Below, one piece after another: positions 57,940 through 64,000 of a DNA stretch of 64,000 nt. The notes under the pieces were generated by a model. The model was given only the letters and a program-made list of their open reading frames with translations, did no database searches and had not been told where the DNA came from. The DNA comes from Puccinellia tenuiflora (lineage: Eukaryota > Streptophyta > Magnoliopsida > Poales > Poaceae), in NCBI GenBank assembly GCA_012064385.1, contig QRDG01000872.1, positions 129,960 to 193,959 of the forward strand, written 5' to 3'. Position 1 is the first letter of the stretch, and each line of letters starts with the position of its first letter. Both the position numbers and the translations under genes were made by a program.

Positions 57940-59430
57940 TGATGCATCTAAAATGCATACATGAACTTTGCACTATAATAGTTATATTCCATTCATATTT
58001 GCATCATATAAGGGGTATATTACTGTTATTTAATGATTTTTGGTAATTAATACTGATTTCCCCTTTTATGGAATTAATACTGCGCATGCAGAAAACCCCT
58101 ATTTATTTCTTTATTTGTTTTAGGACCTTAACGACGTCATAATGAGCTATAAATTTAGGGGGGTCATTATTTTGGAAGGAGAAGATTTAGGAGCGAAAGA
58201 AGTCAACGAACGGAGGCCGGAGGACCAAGATAGAGGGTCCCACGCAGCGACAGTACCAGGCCACGTGGGCCCATCTATCTCAGCCCTCATGGCCCCGTTT
58301 GCATCGATCCTTTGCCCAGAAGCTTCCTCGTGACCTAAAAAAACTATATAAAGGGTCCCTCGACGTTTTCCAGAGGGAGGCGGCGGAGAAACACAAAACC
58401 AGAAACAGAGAGGCAGAAGGCTGCCACCGAAGAAGATCGGAGGGGGGAAACACCGCCGGAATCCACCTCCGGAGAGCTCCACCCCCCTCCGGCGTGATCA
58501 TCATCAACATCTACAACAAGATCGTCTCCACTCCGGGCTGCACCTCTTCATCAAGCTCCTCATCTCCATGATGAGGAGGGAGTAGTCCCTCATCGGGGCT
58601 GAGGGCTCATGCCGGTAGCTATGTGGTTTATCTCTCTCTCCCATGGTGTGATCTTTATGTGATCATGAGCTTTGTAATCTAGTTGAATCCATAGATGTTA
58701 CTCTTCTTTATCTTATGAATTATGCTACTCAAGTGGTTTTATTGATGTGATTGCCGGAGTCACTTTTGTCCCATGGTGTGAAGTTGACAGTGTGTGCACC
58801 GTGTGTGGCTCTTAGGATAACGATTACATGAATACTTATCATGAGTTATTATTTGTGTTGGATGTCTCTATGATATTGTGGTGTTTGTTAGTACTATCTT
58901 TGGATGCATATAGTGACCGCATGAAGTGTCCATAGATGTGCAATACGAACTTTAAGGTGTGCTTTTTGTAGCCCTACACATTGTATTGGTGTTCTTTATC
59001 CAACCAGAAATTAATTCAGAGTAGCATAATGAGGAGGAATTATCTATGTATTCAATTATATTATTATTGTTGAGAGTGTCCACTAGTGAAAGCATGATCC
59101 CTAGGCCTTATTTCCAAGCACCGTTTACACCTTTGTCTTGTCCTCTTGCATTGCAGAGGATTGGGACACTTTCACACTCTTGTTCCCTTGTCTTGTCCTC
59201 TTGCATTAAAGAGGATTGGGACACTTTCACACTCTTGTTTTGTTACATTAAACTTCCATCCATTAAATCAACCATCTTGTTCTTTAAACTTGTTTAGTGC
59301 ATAATCAACTAAAACTTGTGACACTTTAGTTGTAGGGAATAGATAACTTTTCCTTCTTGCTCCTGCGGATCGATACCTTACTTCCACATTCAGAGGTACT
59401 ACAGTGATCCCCTGCTCTTGGGGGTTATCA
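57940..59430 (+). mobile_element. Solo LTR in the 3' region of the Athila-like element
   Basis: 1491 bases, TGATGCATC...GGGTTATCA, perfect TSD ATGGT (57935-57939 and 59431-59435). It contains a TATA box CTATATAAAG at 58344-58353 followed by GC-richer leader-like sequence, as in a functional LTR. The small ORFs in it look non-coding. Confidence 0.9.
58344..58353 (+). promoter_or_regulatory. TATA box of the nested solo LTR
   Basis: CTATATAAAG, a standard plant TATA box about 400 bases into the LTR. Confidence 0.55.
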
Positions 59431-59435
59431 ATGGT

Positions 59436-59737
59436 TGAAGCATTTAAATGGATCTTTCTTGAAATATGAGATGACAAGTATAATTTCCTTTTAAGCGAAG
59501 TCTCAGTTTGCCACTATTTAATAAATTTCTGTTTTACTTCACCTTAACATGTTATAGTTACATTACTTGTCTTCGAGAAGCTTTATGAGAGAATGGTTGC
59601 TGTTTAAGATGTATTCGTGCTTGATGAGTAAATAGTGATGCTTCATGTTCGTATTCTTTATTTATCGACACTTCACTTCATAAACATTTGGTCATGTTTA
59701 CTGACCTCAGTTTTCGCTTGGGGACAAGCGGAGTCTA
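59436..59737. other. Remainder of the Athila-like 3' region
   Basis: AT-rich, non-coding; leads into the polypurine tract. Confidence 0.6.
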
Positions 59738-59750
59738 AGCTTGGGGGAGT
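59738..59750 (+). other. Polypurine tract of the Athila-like element
   Basis: AGCTTGGGGGAGT immediately before the 3' LTR. Confidence 0.85.
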
Positions 59751-61268
59751 TGATACGTCCATTTTGCATCATTATTTTACATCATAATTTATTTTTATTC
59801 ATTGATATATTTTATATTATGATGCAATACTTATATTATTTTATCTCATTTTGCATGTTTGCCAATTATTGGGGATGCATCTGCCGGAGCCGGAAATCAG
59901 TTGGAAAAGGACCTGTCAAGATACCTGACGTCGGAAGCTCAGAAAATTCCAGAAAAATTATGAAGTCAATATTTTAAAGGATAACTCACGGAGCCGAAAG
60001 AGGGCACGGAGTGGAGCTCCAGGGGGCAGGGGCGCCCCCTGCCGTGGGCCCACCTCTGGTCGCGGGTGGGGCCCGCCCCTGGCCCCTGTGGCTCCCCGCC
60101 GGCACCCCTTCGGCGTATTAACTCCTATTGACCTAAAAACTTCGGGGGTATCGACCAATAATTTTTCCGCCGCCTCCACGAGGCGGAAACCAGACATAGA
60201 GAAGAAGAGCTCCGGCAGGGAGAAATCTGCCGGGGAATTCCCCTCTCGGAGAGGGGGGATCGCCGTCATCGTCATCACCATCACGCCAGGCATCATCGGG
60301 ATCATCATCAACATCATCTCCACCATCAGCACCATCATCACCGCCACCATCCCATCTCATCTCGCTGTAACAATTGTCGTTGTGTTGCTATTAGTTCATC
60401 GGAATCATATCCCGGGCGTTGATTACCACTTGTAGTTGATGTTTGAGAGTTTTATTGGTGAATTATCATTACAATCATATTGTTGCCCATATTCATACCA
60501 CCTCTGATCATGATCTATATGATGTCTTGTGAGTAGTTCGTGTGGTTCTTGAGGACATGGGGAAAGCCTAGTTGCTAGTAATTGCATAATGTTGAGTAAT
60601 ATTTAATGGTTTAATTTATGTTGTGGTGTTATTCTCTAGTGGTACCATGTGAACGTCGACTACATGATACTTCACCTTTCAAAGGGCCTAGGGAATGCAT
60701 AGTGTATTTAGTTTGCTTATGGTAGGGCTGCAGGAGTGACAGAAACCTAAACCCCAATTTGTGAACTAGTGCACTAGGGAGTGTAGGGTCTCGTAGTTTA
60801 AGGTTGTGGTTAGGTTTTTATATTAATTACTTTCTTGTAGTTGTGGATGCTTGCAAGGGATTTAATCACAAGTATGTGTTTGTCCAAGTAAGGGCGGTGC
60901 ATTAGCATAGGTCCACCCACACAACACTTTATCAAAACATTGAAGATTAATCACCGGCATGCAATGAAACTGGCTAGGTAGAAATTCCCATGTGTCCTCA
61001 AGAACGTTTTAATCATCATAAGTAACACAACCAGCTTGTCCTTTGAGCTTAAAAGGATTGGGCTATTTGCTGCAACTATTGTAGCACTCTTTTATTTACT
61101 CGTTCTTTACTTATTCTTTATATCAAAATTCCAAAAATATTTCTCTTTTAGTGCTTGCAGTAAAACCTTGCTGAAATCTACTTGTCAACACCTTCTGCTC
61201 CTCGTTGGGTTCGACACTCTTACTTATCGAAAGGACTACGATGGATCCCATATACTTGTCGGTCATCA
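59751..61268 (+). repeat. 3' LTR of the Athila-like element
   Basis: 1518 bases, same length as the 5' LTR, with scattered substitutions. The CAT/CAC-rich tract is at 60266-60355. The ORF at 61036 crosses the LTR end and is not a gene. Confidence 0.9.
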
Positions 61269-61615
61269 AATCTCTCCGGCTTGGCCTGGGCAGGAAGATG
61301 GTGCCTTCATTTATCTTCAGGACTCTTAGTCCACATTTGTATTCTTATCCGTAGTCGGATACTATTTCGCTTTCGTTGTTATTTGGATCTTTGTATTGTA
61401 TCTTTGTTGTTCTTGACTCGGTGAGTCGTCGTTATATATGTTCTTTTGTGGGTTCCGTCGAGAACTGCTGTAATGTTATCACAATTCCACCCGCATAACG
61501 TGTGTGTTGTGACGTGCACGTTTTGCCTGGTGGGCGTCCTAGGATCATTACTATGCGGATTTGGCGGGAATCGCTCAAGTCTACATAGTACCGATCCGGG
61601 GGGCGTTACAGACGC

Positions 61616-61716
61616 TAGTGCCAGCCGGCCGGGAAGGCCGGAGCCGGACCGGTGAGGGATCGGCGAGGTGGGGCAGCCGGATGCGCGGCAGGCAGAGGGA
61701 GCCGCAGAGCGCGGGG
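61616..61716 (-). mobile_element. Internal region of the GC-rich element, middle part
   Basis: GCCGGCCGGGAAGGCCGG-type sequence between two insertions, continuous in character with 44488-45677 and 63321-63590. Confidence 0.6.
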
Positions 61717-63315
61717 TGATTGCTACTAATGAAGAGTTGGGTGGTGCCCCAAGCGAAGGCAGAGATGTAGCAAGTAGCAGTTTTCCCTCGATAACGAACC
61801 GAGGTTTATCGAACCAGTAGGACCTTGAAATCAACGACAAAGTGAATGTTGAAGATCTCTGGCGCTTAATATTCAACAGATGTGGACCTGCACACACTCA
61901 ACGAAAATACTTTGCCCCCAATGGCGGAAAGGTTGTCAATCTTTCCGGTCTCGCTGAAAACAAAGCGGTTAATTGTACAGTGAAATAGATGAAATATGAA
62001 AATGGATCAGTGGAGTAATGATTATGAAAAGTGATGAATAAAGGTTGCAATCAATGTAAAAAGACGAACCGGGGCCATGGGTTCACTAGTGGAGTCTCCC
62101 AAGTAAATAGAACAATCATGTGATGGGTAAACAAATTACAGCTGGGCAATTGACAAGATTATAACAAAAACTTAATCCAGCTATGACAAAGAGAACATGA
62201 TAATATTTAAGTAGGCATGACGACAATGAACAAAGACCGTTGAGTTCAACTGCATCTTTGTCTAAAAAGTCCACCGTGGGATCGCTATCCAGCCTGTCAC
62301 CCATCGGTATTAAGTTGCAAGCAACAGACATTTGCATTAAGTAAAGCGCATGAAGTAAGCAATACTAATATCAAAAGAGACATTAACACCGATGTTTTAT
62401 CCTTAGTAGCAACAGCACACCCTCGCCCTTAGACATTTCTGTCACTCGTGCCCAGGAACAAAAGGGGGCATGAACCCACTATCTAGCATAAATACCCTCT
62501 CTTGGAGATACACACAATCACTTGACCAAAGTAACTACGCACATCGGAGAGCATGCAAGAACATAAATCAACATATAAGAACATGCACAATCTGATCATA
62601 ACTTTATAATACATCGGATCCCAGCAAACACATCACATAGCATTACAAAAATCGATCTTGATCATGTTAGGCAGCTCACAAGATCATAAGACATGAAGCA
62701 CAAGAGAGAGACACTACCATCTAGCTACTGGCATGGACCCATGTTCCAAGGTGGGACTACTCAAAAATCATCCCGGAGGAAGGCATGACGATGAAGAGCC
62801 CTCCGGGATCGATCTCCCCTTTGACAGAGTGCCGGGATCTGCTTCAGAATCACCCCCGAACTAGGGGCTGAGATGACGGTGCATTGGGGCGACTTCTCTG
62901 GAAAATAATGGTCGCCTCGACGTTTTTAGGTTTAATGTGAATTTATAAGCATCGGAGGGGGCCGAGGGGGTGCCCACAGGGCAGGTGCGGGTCCCACCTG
63001 CGGGTTGCCCTAGGGCCGCGGCAGGGGGCCGCCCCTGTCCTATGGGTGGCCCCCAGGTCGCCCTTTGGGCTCCTGGTGCCTTCCGTCGAATAAAAATTCC
63101 CCGTAAATTTTTGCCCAGTTCTGAGAATATTTCTAGAAGTAAATTTTCTGAAATACAAAAACAGCAAAAACAGGAAACTGGCACTAGGCATCTTATCAAT
63201 AGGTTAGTCCAACAAAATGCATAAAAATGATGTAATGTGATAATAAAAACATGTGACAACATCACAAAACTAGGATGGATCAATCAAAAATTATAGATAC
63301 GTTTGACACGTATCA
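61717..63315 (-). mobile_element. Solo LTR of the TGATACGTG gypsy family
   Basis: 1599 bases. On the minus strand it runs TGATACGTGTCAAACGTATC ... AGTAGCAATCA, with a perfect TSD CGGGG (61712-61716 and 63316-63320). It is the complete relative of the LTR at 3072-4527. No internal sequence is present. Confidence 0.9.
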
Positions 63316-63320
63316 CGGGG

Positions 63321-63590
63321 CGCAACCGGGCAGAACAGCCGGAGGCGGAGCCGGCCAGCCGGCCAGTCGCGTGGGCAGACGCCCAACGGCCTGAGCACGG
63401 GAGGTAATCGGACGCGTCCGGCTGGACGCGATAGGCGGAGCGGCAACCGGGCACGGGACGCGGAGCGGAGGGGCGGAAACCGGCACATGCGAGCACGGGG
63501 AGGCCGGACCCAGGAGACGGGGCGGAACCGGCCAGGCGCGGGCGGTGACGGGGTGCGTCGCGGCGAGGAGTGGAGCCGGCACCATTATCA
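63321..63590 (-). mobile_element. Internal region of the GC-rich element, 5' part with primer site
   Basis: Very GC-rich with CCGGC repeats. On the minus strand TGGTGCCGGCTCC (complement of 63572-63584), six bases after the LTR, is a probable primer-binding site; the tRNA is not identified. Confidence 0.6.
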
Positions 63591-64000
63591 CGGATGGATA
63601 AAGGGAGGGACAAGGGAGAGCAACCACAGCATGCCATGAGCGTTGTAAGTACAATCGATTTACTAAATCTCGTGCTACTTGTAATTTTCTTGTCCTCGGG
63701 CAATTCAGAAAAGACCTACCATAGTATGGCGAAAATTGCAATTTGCACTCAGTTTCCCTGGGTGTGAGTTACATTTTTCACTAGATTACCATTTTACTTG
63801 TCTAATGAATAAGACTTGAGAAAATCTTAGCTGACTTAGACATGGACGAACCCTTATAACTAAGGGTACGTTATAATTCTATTTCAACATGTCGGGGTAT
63901 TCTCGTCCAGCATATGCCAACGGGGTGGCTTAAGGTGTGGGGACTAATGCGCAAGCGACGGTGTTCCGGCGGGATTGTGCAGGAGCATGGCAAACGCGAG
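63591..64000 (-). repeat. 5' LTR of the GC-rich element, cut by the window edge
   Basis: Near-identical to 43465-43874 (for example GGATAAAGGGAGGGACAAGG and the GTACAATCGATTTACTAAAT block). The rest lies beyond the window. Confidence 0.75.

Larger units (their letters stand above)
48661..61268 (+). mobile_element. Athila-like Ty3/gypsy element
   Basis: 12,608 bases including nested insertions. LTRs 48661-50178 and 59751-61268 (each 1518 bases) begin TGATAYGTCCATTTTGCATC and end GGTCATCA. Flanks AATCC and AATCT form a TSD with one mismatch. PBS TGGCGCCGTTGCCGGGGA (50190-50207) matches tRNA-Asp, as in Athila elements; polypurine tract AAGCTTGGGGGAGT precedes the 3' LTR. Gag-pol is collinear but broken by stops and frameshifts. 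A long 3' region after pol carries one extra ORF. Confidence 0.92.
45678..61610 (+). mobile_element. Chromovirus-type solo LTR (~3.3 kb) split by an Athila-like element
   Basis: Starts TGTAATGTCCCGGGGC at 45678, ends GGGGGGCGTTACA at 61610, with a perfect TSD GACGC (45673-45677 and 61611-61615). Net of the 12.6-kb insertion it is ~3.3 kb. Layout mirrors the LTR of the chromovirus above: GC-rich island, AT-rich part, and the GTCCGCGGTTATGGACGACT block (48212-48231). No internal region remains. A 14-C run lies around 46313, and a repeated TACTTCGAC tract at 46880-46950. Confidence 0.88.

Overview
The window looks like an intergenic and genic stretch of a large grass genome, most likely Triticeae (wheat, Aegilops or barley type). 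The reasons are long nested LTR retrotransposons with 1-3.5 kb LTRs, several solo LTRs with intact 5-bp target-site duplications (TSDs), a Stowaway MITE with the CTCCCTC end, and plant-type introns. Nothing bacterial is present. The family calls, the Triticeae assignment and the gene models come from reading the sequence, without database searches.

Left part (1-7015): a chromovirus-type LTR cut by the window edge (1-2842) with its primer-binding site; an LTR in reverse orientation (3072-4527) at a chimeric junction; a fragment of the same non-autonomous element that fills the next block; a MITE carrying a poly-T-headed retroposon tail; and a small two-exon gene on the minus strand (6291-6607) that reads as a defensin-like cysteine-rich peptide gene with one in-frame stop.

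Block 7016-33201: one minus-strand, apparently non-autonomous LTR element. It carries a gag-like coiled-coil/zinc-knuckle protein and no polymerase. A complete Ty3/gypsy chromovirus (14154-27032, TSD AGCCC) splits its gag, and a solo LTR of a related family (28565-30836, TSD GGAAT) sits in its 5' LTR. The chromovirus has an additional ORF before gag that looks dsRBM-like, gag-protease, RT-RNase H and integrase-chromodomain. I saw only two disabling lesions in gag-pol.

Gene island 33202-43464: RNase H-like LINE remnants in opposite orientations, a Stowaway MITE, and one apparently intact host gene. That gene is a six-exon DUF789-family gene on the minus strand (35147-38420, 317 aa) with clean reading frames and splice sites. 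The rest (38421-43464) holds the gene's GC-rich upstream region, a possible MULE-like stretch and a LINE tail, and is otherwise unassigned.

Block 43465-64000: a four-level nest. A minus-strand, GC-rich element with ~1.0-kb LTRs (43465 to beyond the window) contains a chromovirus-type solo LTR (45678-61610, TSD GACGC). That solo LTR contains an Athila-like element (48661-61268, tRNA-Asp primer site). The Athila-like element contains a hAT-type non-autonomous transposon (55772-56516) and another solo LTR (57940-59430, TSD ATGGT). A further solo LTR (61717-63315, TSD CGGGG) sits beside them. The Athila-like gag-pol is broken by several frameshifts and stops and is followed by an extra coiled-coil ORF.

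The more unusual signals are: the extra pre-gag ORF, with splice-acceptor-like sequences exactly at the ORF1 and gag start codons; arrays of short palindromes directly upstream of the TATA box in two related LTR families, with different motifs at the same position; and the split defensin-like gene.
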